Below are positions 48,285-58,780 of a stretch of 64,000 nt of DNA, in pieces (within the stretch, counting starts at the first letter, position 1; each line of letters opens with the position of its first letter). Position numbers and translations under genes: made by a program. This DNA comes from Bettongia penicillata ogilbyi (Eukaryota > Chordata > Mammalia > Diprotodontia > Potoroidae). Below the pieces are notes generated by a model. That model saw nothing but the letters and a program-made list of their open reading frames with translations, made no database searches and was not told the DNA's origin. The stretch covers positions 13,554,718-13,618,717 of the forward strand of contig JAJHZJ010000014.1 in assembly GCA_023548195.1 (NCBI GenBank), given 5' to 3'.

Positions 48285-49391
48285 TCATTCTTGTGTTTGA
48301 AAGTCAAATTTTCTTTTCAGCTCTGGTCTTTTCATTAAGAATGATTGAAAGTCCTCTGTTTCATTGAAGGACCATATTTTCCCTTGAAGTATTATACTCA
48401 GTTTAGCTGGGTAGGTGATTCTTGGTTTCAGTCCTAGTTCCTTTGCCTTCTGGAATATCCTATTCCACGCCCTTCGATCCCTTAATGTAGAAGCTGCTAG
48501 ATCTTGGGTTATCCTGATTGTATTTCCACAGTACTGGAATTGTTTGTTTCTGGCTGCTTGCAAGATTTTTTCCTTGAGCTGGGAGTTCTGGAATTTGGCC
48601 ACAATGTTCCTAGGAGTTTCTCTTTTTGGATCTCTTTCAGGTGGTGATCGATGGATTCTTTCAATACTTATTTTGCCCTCTGGTCCTAGAATGTCAGGGC
48701 AGTTTTCCTTGATAATTTCATGCAAGACGAGGTCTAGGCTCTTTTTTTGATCATGGCTTTCAGGTAGTCCCATAATTTTTAAGTTGTCTCTCCTTGATCT
48801 ATTTTCCAGGTCAGTTGTTTTTCCCATGAGATATTTCACATTCTCTTCCATTTTATCGTTCTTTTGGTTTTGTTTGGTGATTTCTTGGTTTCTCATAAAG
48901 TCATTAGACTCCATCTGTTCCATTCTAATTTTGAGAGAACTATTAAATTCAGTTAGCTTTTGAGCCTCTTTTTCCATTTGGCTCATTTTGCTTTTGAATG
49001 CATTCTTCTCCTCATTGGCTTTTTGAACCTCTTTTGCCAATTGAGTGAGCCTATTTTTCAAGGTGTTAATTTCCTCAGCATTTTTTTGGGTCTCCTTTGC
49101 CAAGATATTGACCTTTTTTTCATACTCTTCTTGCATCTTTGTCATTTCTTTTCCCAGTCTTTCCTCCACCTGTCTAACTTGCTTTTCAAAATCCTTTTTA
49201 AGCTCTTGCAAGGCCTGAGCCCACCCAACACCCCCCTGGGGTGTCTGGGGTGCTGAGGCCCCGCCCTCCACATCTTTCCCTGATGGGAAAAATACGTTTT
49301 CATCCTCCCCATCAGATCCGAAGGTTGGGATCATTTGCATTTGTTGGAAAAAACTCTCTAAAGTCTTATTTTTCTTCCCCTTTCTAGGCAT
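48285..49391 (-). CDS. L1/HAL1 ORF1 protein, intact, 368 aa
   Basis: ORF1p is the L1 nucleic-acid chaperone that coats element RNA as a coiled-coil trimer. Here residues 1-55 are a basic start (MPRKGKKNK) followed by an acidic, Gly/Pro-rich tail. Residues about 57-195 are an uninterrupted heptad-rich coiled coil (KKDFEKQVRQVEERLGKEM onward). Residues about 200-285 fit the RRM (RRDNLKIMGLPES). Residues about 288-368 fit the C-terminal domain, with TQDLAASTLRDRRAW and ITYPAKLS. The start codon has A at -3 and directly follows the 5' UTR. Length is close to that of human or mouse ORF1p (about 340-370). No stop or frameshift occurs. Whether it is expressed is unknown. Confidence 0.93.
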   Translation of the reverse strand: MPRKGKKNKTLESFFQQMQMIPTFGSDGEDENVFFPSGKDVEGGASAPQTPQGGVGWAQALQELKKDFEKQVRQVEERLGKEMTKMQEEYEKKVNILAKETQKNAEEINTLKNRLTQLAKEVQKANEEKNAFKSKMSQMEKEAQKLTEFNSSLKIRMEQMESNDFMRNQEITKQNQKNDKMEENVKYLMGKTTDLENRSRRDNLKIMGLPESHDQKKSLDLVLHEIIKENCPDILGPEGKISIERIHRSPPERDPKRETPRNIVAKFQNSQLKEKILQAARNKQFQYCGNTIRITQDLAASTLRDRRAWNRIFQKAKELGLKPRITYPAKLSIILQGKIWSFNETEDFQSFLMKRPELKRKFDFQTQE

Positions 49392-50230
49392 TTTCCCAGC
49401 CAGTTACTTGACTTCTGAGATTCCTTTCCACCCCCGCCTGGATCCGCCCAGCTTGGGCTCTGAGATTTAAATGGGCTTTCCTCCTGCTGGCTGTCAATCA
49501 GTGAGCTTTAGTTCAGGTGCTGGGGTGGGGCCAGGGCTGTCTCTGAGACTCTGATCCCTCAGGGGGCTTTTATGCAGAGACTCTCAAGAATGGAGCGGGT
49601 GGGGGCGGGGTGGGGGGCCCGCCTCCCAATCTCAGCTCCCCTGGGGAACCCGAGCAGAAGTCTTCAGCAACAGAGCGGGGTGGGGGAAGGGCCGTTTCCC
49701 AGGCTCAGCTCCGTCAGGTTTTATACGGGAATCTTCCGTAATGAAGATCCCGCCTGCAGCTGGGGGATTCCTGAGTCCTGGGCCGCTGCCGCCTCAGCCC
49801 CAGCCCACGCCTCTGCCTCCACCGCTTCCTGCCCCCGTCCCTGCCGCCGCCACTTTCTCCCGAGGGGGCCCGAGTCACGGACGCCCTGCTTCCCCTCTCC
49901 TTCAGCCCTGCCTCTCTCACTGACCTGCTTCTGTGGGCGGAGGGATTTTCCCGGCTGCTTCAGCTTTCGTCTCTGAAGCCTGCTCCGATCTGCTTCTCTG
50001 AGGCCTCGGCCAGGGCAGCGCTGGGGGTCGGGTTTACTCTCCGGGGCGCGCCGGACCCTGGGGACGGGTCTTGAGGGCTCCCTGGGACGGAAATCTCCTC
50101 CACTCTGCCTCTGCACACCTTGCACTCACCCAGAATCTATGGGGGACTCTTTCTACACCAATTCCATGGGCTTTGGTTTCGGAGCTCGTAAACGTGCGTC
50201 CTTCTACTCCGCCATCTTGGCTCCGCCCCC
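49392..50230 (-). promoter_or_regulatory. HAL1 copy E 5' UTR, CpG-rich internal promoter candidate
   Basis: GC- and CpG-rich sequence starts at the element's first base. The YY1-type site lies at about 50209-50220 (+ strand 'ccgccatcttgg'). L1 5' UTRs act as internal RNA polymerase II promoters, and in human L1 a YY1 site at the 5' end fixes the start site. By analogy this would drive transcription antisense to BAZ1A. The motif is seen; the activity is inferred. Confidence 0.65.
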
Positions 50231-51298
50231 TAAGGGGATGTTTTAATGAATTAACTGAGACAGTGGCAAAAGATATTTCTTATAGTACCCATACCCACCC
50301 CCACCCCCCACACGTAAGTTTCTTCATAATTTAGCCTGACAAAAGAATACTTCTGATTTGATCACATTTAGTTAGTATGTATGTGGAAGTGATTATTTCT
50401 CAACTTTTTCTGGAAAAAGTTTCCCTTTACATATTGGATATTGGTTTCTTTTAAAGACTGAAGGATGAAAATGTTGAAATTTCTCTTCTGATAGTTATAG
50501 TGTTTGAGTTATGTTAGTATATCATAAATTAATTCTTAGCCTTTTTGAAGTTTTATTTTGGGTAGTTGGGACAGTCTAGGGGAGTGAATAATAAGGCTGA
50601 TAAATTCTGGTTCTGATACAGATTCTCTTACAGTTGTCTATGGTAGTAATTCTTTATAAATATTCTGAAAAATAAAAATTGTGTTTTTATCATGTGCAAG
50701 CCTTCCTTCTGTTAGACTTCCTACAAACCAGCTCCTTTAAACAAATCACAAACAAGTTCTCCTACTCATGCCTGTTAACTACCTGCTCTCTCCTTCCCAG
50801 CTGTGACTGCTCTGACTCACTTCCTGCTCTGTCCCTTCCTGCTCCACCCATTCAGAAAACTACTCCCCCCCAGGCTCCATGTGACTCAGACTTTCTTGTG
50901 ACCCAGGCAGCAAGTCACATGGGCCTATTAATCGATGGGAAAGATCTTCCCATTTAAATTATCATTACACTGCTATCTTTTCCTATTTGTGATTTGTATT
51001 TCTTATTGCACTAACTATATTTCATTCCTGTTTTTTAAAAGCCCCCAAATGGAGGGATTTCCTGAGATTATGGGTGCTGAGGTTGTGTCACTCCTCTACC
51101 ACATACATATATACATAACATATATTTCAATATCACTCCTCTACCTTAGTTTCAAATACAGGCTATAATGGCCTGAACTGGATTAAAATGGAAGAATGTA
51201 ACAGATTAAATAAATGTACAATCGAACATAAAAAATACTAATATATAGTTTTGTAAGTTAGTATGCAACCTGCAGGAATTTTTTTTTGTGTCTATCCC

Positions 51299-51850
51299 TG
51301 TAACAGCAAGGACCCTGGCATACCCAGGATGGCTGCTAGCACAAGTTCGTAGATCTGCTACTCGGAAAGATAGCTGTTTAAGGGGTCAACAATATTTTTT
51401 AAATTACATTCACTAGTTCAGGGGAAAAGTCAACACCCTGAACTTCAGAGAAATATATAAGCAGAGAAATAAAGACCAACAGACAGGGCTCTACTGCCTG
51501 AATCAAAGCACCATTGCCATATACTTTACATACATCCTTGAATCAAGAGAGCTTTTACATTTGAGCAGTCTGGGTGGGGGTCTGAACATATGGCTATTCA
51601 GACTCTCCACCAGAGAATCACAAGGTCCTTCTCAAAAGTGAACCCCCAAAGCAAAAACCTCATCTCAGAATATATGTACCCTTCTCAGAGCCAGAGGTCA
51701 TTACAATCTGTGACTCAGTGCCTGATTAGAAATTCACAAAAGGTGTGAACCTTCCCACAGGCAAACTTCCCCACAGTGTGCTTCCCTTAATGGGCTCCAT
51801 GTGAGGACTGTTGATGGGCAGGGATGATCTTACATCCCATTAACATTACA
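51299..51850 (+). mobile_element. Candidate solitary LTR of an endogenous retrovirus
   Basis: A 552-bp segment starts TGTAAC and ends ATTACA, giving TGTAA/TTACA inverted ends as in retroviral LTRs. Flanking pentamers are ATCCC (51294-51298) and GTCCC (51851-51855), 4 of 5 matching. Inside, a TATATAA at 51454-51460 is followed by AATAAA at 51468-51473, a compact promoter/polyadenylation arrangement. No retroviral coding sequence adjoins it. The family is unknown, and the ends could be coincidental. Confidence 0.5.
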
Positions 51851-51999
51851 GTCCCTTTTCTGCTTGAGTTCTGACAGCACTGCATTAGATAGATCATTAT
51901 TGACTGAACAGCTTAAGAATAGTTTATGGGCTTTATTTCAGCAGTTATGCTTTAACCACCCCAAAATAATGTGTAGAAAAATATGACAAAAGATTATTG

Positions 52000-52165
52000 G
52001 ATTTGAAATTAAGAGAACCTGTGTTTCTAATCCTAGTTTTGCCAGTTAATTACCCATGTGACGCAAGGGAAGACTTTCAATCTTTATGGATTTATCTGTA
52101 AAATGCAAAGGCTAGAGGAAATGATCTCTTAAGGTCCCTTCTAGCTCTAAGTCCTGTCACCCTGC
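52000..52165 (+). repeat. SINE fragment
   Basis: 'gattattggatttgaaattaagagaacctgtgtttctaatcc', 'cttaaggtcccttctagctctaagtcc': the sense order of a marsupial CORE-SINE, truncated at the 5' end. Confidence 0.7.
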
Positions 52166-52544
52166 ATTTTTGTTTAAGTAATATTACCATTTTTCTCCTT
52201 ATTTGCAGAGCAGAGATGATTGTTATGTTCTAAACTTAAAAGCCTCAGTAACGAATTTTATCCTGGCTCAGGTTACAAGATTTAGTTCCTTTTCCAGATT
52301 CTCTTTATTGATTACCCAGGGGAATCTTTTCATCAGAAATTGCATCATTATTACGAATTTTACTGGTAAAATTACTTTATGCACTTAGTAGCAATAATAG
52401 TTCCTACAGAGAGTGAAAGAAGAGGGATATTCTTTTCTCAGCAGTATTATAGTTTGCTAACATTTGCCAGTTATATTCTTATTTAATGACCTTTTGTGGC
52501 TTCAGTAGGAGAATGTAATTTAAGATTTTTTTTTAGAGGTGATG

Positions 52545-53330
52545 AATAATTTTTAATATATAAAAAATAAACTTTTATATTTAGCATTCTTTTCCTTTAA
52601 AATTTTGAATTTAAAATTCTCTCCTCCCTTCCCATACCCTCCCTTATGCACTGAGAGGACAAGCAATATGATGTGAAATCCTGCAAAACATTTGTGTATG
52701 AACTCTCTATGTCTAAATATATATATATATATATTTTTTTTTTAAAACAAAAATAGTGAGAAAATTATACTTCAGTTTGCACTCAGAATTTATCCGTTCT
52801 GGAGGTAGATAGCATTTTTTTTTTTGTTATGAGTCCTTTGGAATTGTCTTGGACTATTCTATTGATCAGGGTAGCCAAGTCTTTCACAGTTGATTATCAC
52901 TGCAACATTGCTATTACCATGCCCAATGGTCTCCCAGTTCTTCTCACTTCAAATTCATGTAGGTTCTGCTCTGTTTTTCTGAAACCATCCCCCTTGTCAT
53001 TTCCCACAGCACAGTAGTACTCTCTCATGATCATTTGCCACAACTTGTTCAGCCATTACTCAGTTGATGAGCAACTCCTTAATTTCTAATTCATTGCTAC
53101 TGTAAAAAAAAAAAAGAGCTGCTATAAATGTTTTTGTACACAGAAGTCCCTTTTCCTTGGTATTTTTGGAATGTAGACCTGGGTCAAAGGGAATGCACAG
53201 TTTTATACCTTTTTGGGCCTTGTTTCATGAGTGTACCTATTATTTCCTCCAGTATTTGTCATTTCTGATAGGTATGAAGTGGTACTTCAGAGTTATTTTA
53301 ATTTGCCTTTCTCTAATAGTGATTTAATAT
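52545..53330 (-). mobile_element. L1 3' end (3' UTR plus ORF2 C-terminus)
   Basis: 3' UTR-like sequence (52570-52750, including a (TA)n patch at 52717-52733) leads into antisense ORF2 C-terminus: 'cagcacagtagtactctctcatgatcatttgccacaacttgttcagccattactcagttgatgagcaac', then 'agagctgctataaatgtttttgtacacag'. It ends about 53330, where HAL1-like sequence begins. Confidence 0.75.
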
Positions 53331-54505
53331 GTCCTTCCTTTTGCTATAACTTTCCCCACCCCCACCTTCCCTCTTTCTCTTATTTCTTTCTTAGGTAAAT
53401 AACATTTCAGTATACAACTCCGTGTGTGTGTGTGTGCGCGCGCGCATGCGCGCATTTGAACTGGTTCCAGTGATTGAGGTTGAAGCATTGGCCTCCATCT
53501 TTCCCCCCTACTTCTCTGTCTCTCCCTACCCATTTTCCTGTCCACTATAAAAACTCTTCCTGGCATATCTCTTTTATGTGAGGACATTTTCCTGATTGTA
53601 CTTCCCCCATCCCCATTCTCCCAGGGCATCACTCTTTCTTATCTTATGGAAGATCATTCCAGTGTAATGAACTCATATTCATACCATCTGTCTACATAAA
53701 TTTCTCTTTGCTGCCCTAATAGTGTTCCTAGGAGTTATATATATCATCTTCTTATAGGAATATAAAGTTTGACTTTATTGAGACCCTTATGAATACACAT
53801 AGTTATCTTTTTATGCCTCTTTTGAGTCTTGTGTTTGAATGTCAAATTTTCTGTTCAGCTCTGGTCTTTTCATCAGAAATGCTTGCCAGTCCTTTATTTA
53901 ATTAAACATCCATATCTCCTACCCCACACTCCTGAAATATTACACTCACTTTTACTGTGTAAGTTGTTCTTGATTGCAATGCTAGCTCCTTTTCGTATTC
54001 TAAGCCCCTCTCACCTTTAACCTGGAAGTTGCTAAGACTTACCTGATCCTAACTGGGTCACACAGTATCTGAATTGTTTCTTTCTGGCTACTTGCCGTAT
54101 TTTCCTCTTGACTTGGGAGTTCTGGATTATGACTCTTAATATTCCTTGGAATTTTCATTCAGAGCTCTCAGGAGGTGAGCTCAATGGATTCTTTCAATTT
54201 CTATTTTATCTTCTGGATATAAGATGTCAGAACAGTTTTCCTCAATAATTTCTTTATATATGATATCTGGACTCTTTCATCATTGCTTTCAAGTAGCCCA
54301 GTAATTGTTAAATTATCTCTCCTTGATCTGTTTTTAAAGTTGGTTGCTTTTCCAATGAGATATTTCACTTTTTCTTCTGTTTTTGTTTTGTTTTGTTTTG
54401 TTTTGTTTCTGGATTTCTCATTAGTTTCCACTTGCCCACTTCAGTTTTTAAGGAATTCTTTTGTTTGGTGATATTTTGTATCTTTCCCCCTATTTGGTCA
54501 GTTCT
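53330..54505 (-). mobile_element. HAL1 copy F, decayed, 3' UTR part plus ORF1 C-terminal half
   Basis: The order is part of the 3' UTR with a (GT/GC)n array at 53421-53455, then ORF1 C-terminal sequence from about 53825 ('ttgtgtttgaatgtcaaattttctgttcagctctgg') to the RRM start near 54330 and part of the coiled coil to 54505. A 76-codon frame at 54201-54431 keeps 'FKNRSRRDNLTITGLLES'. The tail modules are missing. A (TTTTG)n run at 54379-54408 sits inside the coding remnant. Confidence 0.7.
53421..53455. repeat. Alternating purine-pyrimidine GT/GC array
   Basis: A strictly alternating run of GT, GC and one AT step over about 35 bases, at the place where young HAL1 copies carry a GT microsatellite. 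Such sequence is prone to Z-DNA (established chemistry). Confidence 0.85.
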
Positions 54506-54514
54506 TTCTTTTTA

Positions 54515-56130
54515 ACCTTTTTTTCCCCCCAAAATTAATAGTTTTCAGTTTTCTCAACAGTCATTTCCATAAACTGCAAATTCTCTCCCCCTCTCTCCCC
54601 AAGACAGCATGCAGTCTTTTATGGGCTCTACACAAACATTCCTATTAACCACATTTTCACATTGGTCATGTTGCATAAAAGAATTAAGATGAGTGCAAGA
54701 AACCATGAGAAAAACCAAAATATAACACAAGAGAAAATAGTCTGCTTATTTTGCATTCTGATTCCATAGTTCTTTCTCTGGATGTGGATGGCATTTTGCA
54801 TCCTGAGTCCTTTGGAAATGTTTTAGGTCCTTGCATTGCTGTGAAGGGTTAAGTGTATCAAAAACAGTCATCACACACTGTGGATGTTACTGTATTTAGT
54901 GTTCTTCCAGTTCTGCTCACTTCACTCAGCATCAGTTCATGTAAGTCTTTCCAGATTTTTCTGAAGTTCACCTGTTTGTCATTTCTTATAGCACAATAGT
55001 ATTCCATTGTATTCATATACCACAGCTTGGTCAGCTATTCCCCAATTGATGGACATTCCCTTGATTTCCAGTTCTTGGCCACCACAAAAAGAGCTGCTAT
55101 AAATGTTTTTGTACATGTGGAACCTTTTCTCATTTTTAAGATCTCTTTGGGATACAGCCTTAGAAGTGATATTGCTGGGTCAAAAAGTATGCACATTTTT
55201 ATAGCCCTTTGGGTATAGTATGAAATTGCTCTCCAGAATGTTTGGATCAGCTCACAGCTCCACCAACAATGAATTAATGTTCCAACTCTCCCACATCTTC
55301 TCCAACATAAATCATATTCCTGTTTTGTTATGTTAGCCAATCTGATGGGTGTGATGGGATATCTCAGAGTTGTTTTGATTTGCATCTCTCTAATCAATAG
55401 TGAGTGATTTAGAGCATTTTTTCATATGACTATAGATAGTTTTAATTTCTTCCTCTGAAAACTGCCTGTTCATATCCTTTGGCCATTTATCATTTGGGAA
55501 ATGACTTGTATTCTTGTGCATTTGACTCAGTTCTCTATATATTTTAGAAATGAGGACTTTATTACAGACACTAGTTGTAAAAATTCTTTCCCAGTTTTCT
55601 GCTTCCTTCCTAATCTTGGTTGCATTAGCTTTATTTATGCAAAAACTTTTCAATGTAATGTAATCAAGGTATCCATTGTGCATTTCATAATGTTCTCTAT
55701 CCTCATGTTTGATCATCAATTCCTCCATTCTCCATAAATCTGACAAATAAACTATTCCTTGCTCTCCTATTTTGTTTATAGTTTCAGACTTTATATCTAG
55801 ATCGTGTACCCATTTGTACTTTTATTCTGGTATATGGTGTCAGGTGTTGGTATATGTCCAGTTTCTACCATACTGTTTTCCAGTTTTCCCAGCAGTTTTT
55901 GTCAAACGGTGAATTCTTATTCCACAAGCTGGGGTCCTTGGATTATCAAACAGTAGACTACTACTACTGGGTCTTGTGTACCTATACTAGTCCACTGATC
56001 CAACCCTCTATTTCTTAGCCAGTACCAAGTAGTTTTGATAATTGCTGCTTTATAATACAATTTAAGATGTGGTATGGCTAGGGTACCTTCCCTAGCATTT
56101 CTTTTCATTAATGGTATAGTGAGGGCCACA
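54515..56130 (-). mobile_element. L1 3' part: 3' UTR and ORF2 C-terminal third, decayed
   Basis: The 3' UTR begins near 54515 with a tail related to the HAL1 tail ('agttttcagttttctcaacagtcatttccat'). ORF2 C-terminal sequence follows antisense at 54895-56130. Minus frames 55035-55397 ('CWRRCGRVGTLIHCWWSCEL'), 55390-55746 and 55917-56174 ('[20 protein letters not shown]') are consecutive pieces of the L1 ORF2 C-terminal domain, separated by stops. The element is cut off at about 56130, where ERV sequence starts. It is the best-preserved L1 ORF2 sequence in the window but is not functional. Confidence 0.82.
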
Positions 56131-56134
56131 TGAG

Positions 56135-58560
56135 CATCTTCATGAAAAACTGACAGATTAGTAACCAAGGACATGTCCCATATATCTTCCCATAATTCTT
56201 TGCCCCAGAATTGTTTGCCATAAATTTTCCAATTTTTATTTTTCTACCTAGGCATCCCTGTAGCTAAACCCATTAGCTACTGCCCCTGAATGTTTTGATA
56301 GCTTGAAGTACTGCCATAAATTCAGCATATTGACTACTTCCACCTATCCCAGTACCTTCCAATGTCTGCCTAGTACATGGGTTAGAGGCTACTGCTTTCC
56401 AGTGTCTTTTGTGGCCCAAATATTTTGCTGTGCCATCAGTAAACCATGCATCGTATCCTTCGTTCTGTTTTTACCATGGGCTATACTAACTTGCTTTGGC
56501 TCAGGGGGTGTATCATTTTCCTCTGTATCTGTATTTGCTATAGAGTAGAAACTCTGCTTTTGCCTGCCTTAGATCTATTTTGAATATACTATTTTCCTTG
56601 AATTATTCTAGCCTCTTGTGTATGTCCAATTCTATGAGAAGCTGGGGTACTCGTTGTCCAAGTCATAATCGGGATTCCAGGCCTTATTACCTCATGGCCA
56701 AAAGTCAGTTGTTCCGTCTCTACCAATGCCTAATATGCAGCTAACAACTGCTTTTCAAAAGGGGTATATTGAATTCCAGATAAGAGTTCCTAGACCAAAA
56801 TCCTAAGGGTACATTTCGGTTTTATGTTTGCAATCAACTCCAGTTTGCATATTCGTCCCAGTACAGTCACTTGTAATTCCACCAGGCCACTTTGCATATG
56901 CCATAAAACTGGAGACCTCTGACTCTTTAAAAGTTTTACTGTGCTCAAGTCCCCGATAAGATTCATATTTTTTCCTAGTAATTTTATATAAGGGTTTCAA
57001 AATTTGTCCTAGATGCAAAATGTGATGTTGCCAATATCCAAATAATCCTATAAACTTTGGGGTCTCTTTCTTATTGGTGGGGATAGGAAAATCCTGAATC
57101 TTTTGTTGGGCTTGTGGGAGAATCTCTTGCAGCCCCTTATTCCATTGTATACTACAAAATTTTATGATAGGAGCTTGAATCTTTGCAGAGTTAATTTCCC
57201 ACCGTTTGCGTTTCATATGCTCAATTAAAGGCGTCATACTCTTCTCCACTTCTTTTACATTTTTTCCCTGTATCATACTATCATCTATGTAATAGGTAAG
57301 CTTTACACCAGGTAGCTGCAATTCATCCAAATGGTCAGACACAATCCTATGACAAATAGTGGGACTATGCAGATGTCCTTGTGACAAGCATGTAAAAGTA
57401 TATTTTTGTGCTGCCAAGTGAAAGCAAATTGGTCCCATTGTTTTGAATCTATTGGGATAGTAAAGAAAGCATTGGCTAAATCAATAACTGTTCCAAGTCC
57501 CATCATATTTTTTGATCATTTCTATTAAGGTAACTGTTATCTGGAACAGCAGGACACAAGGGAAGAGTCACCTTATTCAATTGTCTATAATCCACTGTCA
57601 TCTTCCTTGTGCCATCTGACTTTCATACTGGCCAGACAAGATTACTACTGGTAATTGTAGGAACTAACATTCCTGTCTCAACATATTCCTTTATAGTATT
57701 GGTAATTTCATCTTATTCACCTGGCACATGATACTATTTTAAAGTAATCACTTCAGAAGGTTCAGGTAAAGTGATTGGGTCCTTTTACCTACTAAAATTG
57801 TATTAATTCCTATCTTCCTTACTGCATATTGGTATCTCAAGTAAATTTAGAGTCATACCTCTCAGTATGTCTATTCCAGTAGTGTATTCAGGAATGGGTA
57901 CAATTACCATGGTATATTCGTTCTTAGATAATTGTCTAATTTTCATCGTTAGTTTGACTTGTTTGGCTGATTTCAGCCCCTCCCAGTCCTGTGGTGGTGA
58001 TAGGATTTTCATATATAAGGGAGACCTCTGCCCCAGTGTCTATTAACGTCCTGATTACAGTATTTGAATCATTTTTCCAGTGGAGTTCTATAATCCTGTC
58101 TGTGTATTTCTTTCACCTAAGTTGGGGCTCAGCCAATTTCCTGTTGTCCATGAAGGTGTGACAAGCTTGGATACAGTGTTTCAGGAGGATCTGTAGGGGC
58201 ATTTCTTCTCTATTCCATCTAGTATCAAGCCCCTTTTCTTAGTGCATTCTGTATGCATTAGTTGGATATTATCTATTCTTCCAAAATCTTCTGTCTAAAC
58301 AATTCTTTCCTTGTCAGTCTGTTCTGACTTTGAATCTGCTGACTATCTACTTTTCTCTTGCCAGGAAATTTATCTTTTCCCCAGTCCCCTAAGTCACTTA
58401 ACTGTGAAATCTTGTCCAACACCTCCAAAAGAGGGTTCCTTATTTCCCCAGTTATTAGATTCAAAACTAGGTGTTTGTAAGCCGGAGGAGCCATCTTCAC
58501 TATTACATTTCTATGGGAAAGTGCAAAGGGAGTATCATAGGGGAATGCATACATACACAC
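56135..58560 (-). pseudogene. Endogenous retrovirus internal fragment (gag end?-pro-pol), ERV-L-like, inactivated
   Basis: Read on the minus strand the order is retroviral. A 95-codon frame (58273-58560) may be the end of gag. A protease remnant contains an active-site DTG near 58045 and continues in the 57803-58012 frame. A reverse transcriptase (56803-57438, preceded by an overlapping frame at 57303-57506) has the catalytic YIDD box near 57290. An RNase H-like remnant follows at 56135-56560. YIDD plus the downstream 'GLFGYWQHHI' resemblance suggests class III (ERV-L-like); this assignment is tentative. Frames change repeatedly and contain stops. No LTR, integrase or envelope is visible, and both ends abut other repeats. 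It is an old, non-functional copy. Confidence 0.75.
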
Positions 58561-58569
58561 ATAGAGAAG

Positions 58570-58780
58570 AGAAGAGAGGTGGCAGCTAGGTGCAGTGACC
58601 TGGAGTCAGGAAGACTTATCTTCCTGAGTTCAAATTGAATGACAGACAATTAATGAGCTGTGTAACCCTGAGCAAGTCTCTTAGCACTGTTTGCCTCACT
58701 TCCTTCATATTGAAAATGAAATGGCAAAGCTAGAGTCCCAAAGAATTGGATGTGTCTGAAATGACTGAGCAACAACCTAT
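58570..58780 (+). repeat. tRNA-derived SINE (Mar1/WSINE type)
   Basis: It begins 'ggtggcagctaggtgcagtgacctggagtcaggaagac' and ends 'aatggcaaagctagagtcccaaagaattggatgtgtctgaaatgactgagcaac'. This head and tail are diagnostic of the marsupial SINE. It lies directly beside the ERV fragment. Confidence 0.85.

Larger units (their letters stand above)
47249..50230 (-). mobile_element. HAL1 copy E: complete, young ORF1-only LINE with intact ORF1
   Basis: This is an about 2,980-bp element on the minus strand. Its first bases, read in sense, are GGGGGCGGAGCCAAGATGGC, the L1-type 5' start with a YY1-like CAAGATGGCGG core. An about 840-bp GC-rich 5' UTR follows, then a 368-codon ORF1 (48285-49391), an about 1,035-bp purine-rich 3' UTR and an A-tail (T run 47245-47267). 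There is no room for and no trace of ORF2 (endonuclease/RT). Exact target-site duplications flank it. The structure fits the half-LINE (HAL1) class, which is known from mammals and depends on L1 enzymes in trans. It is antisense to BAZ1A in intron 5. Confidence 0.93.

Noticed and set aside
48285..49391. Reading the 368-codon frame as a host gene encoding a coiled-coil protein
   Set aside because: The RRM and YPAKLS-containing C-terminal domain are those of L1 ORF1p, and the frame sits within an element with target-site duplications and an A-tail.
56303..56548. Plus-strand 81-codon frame over the ERV region
   Set aside because: It is the antisense shadow of the RNase H-like remnant, which reads sensibly only on the minus strand.
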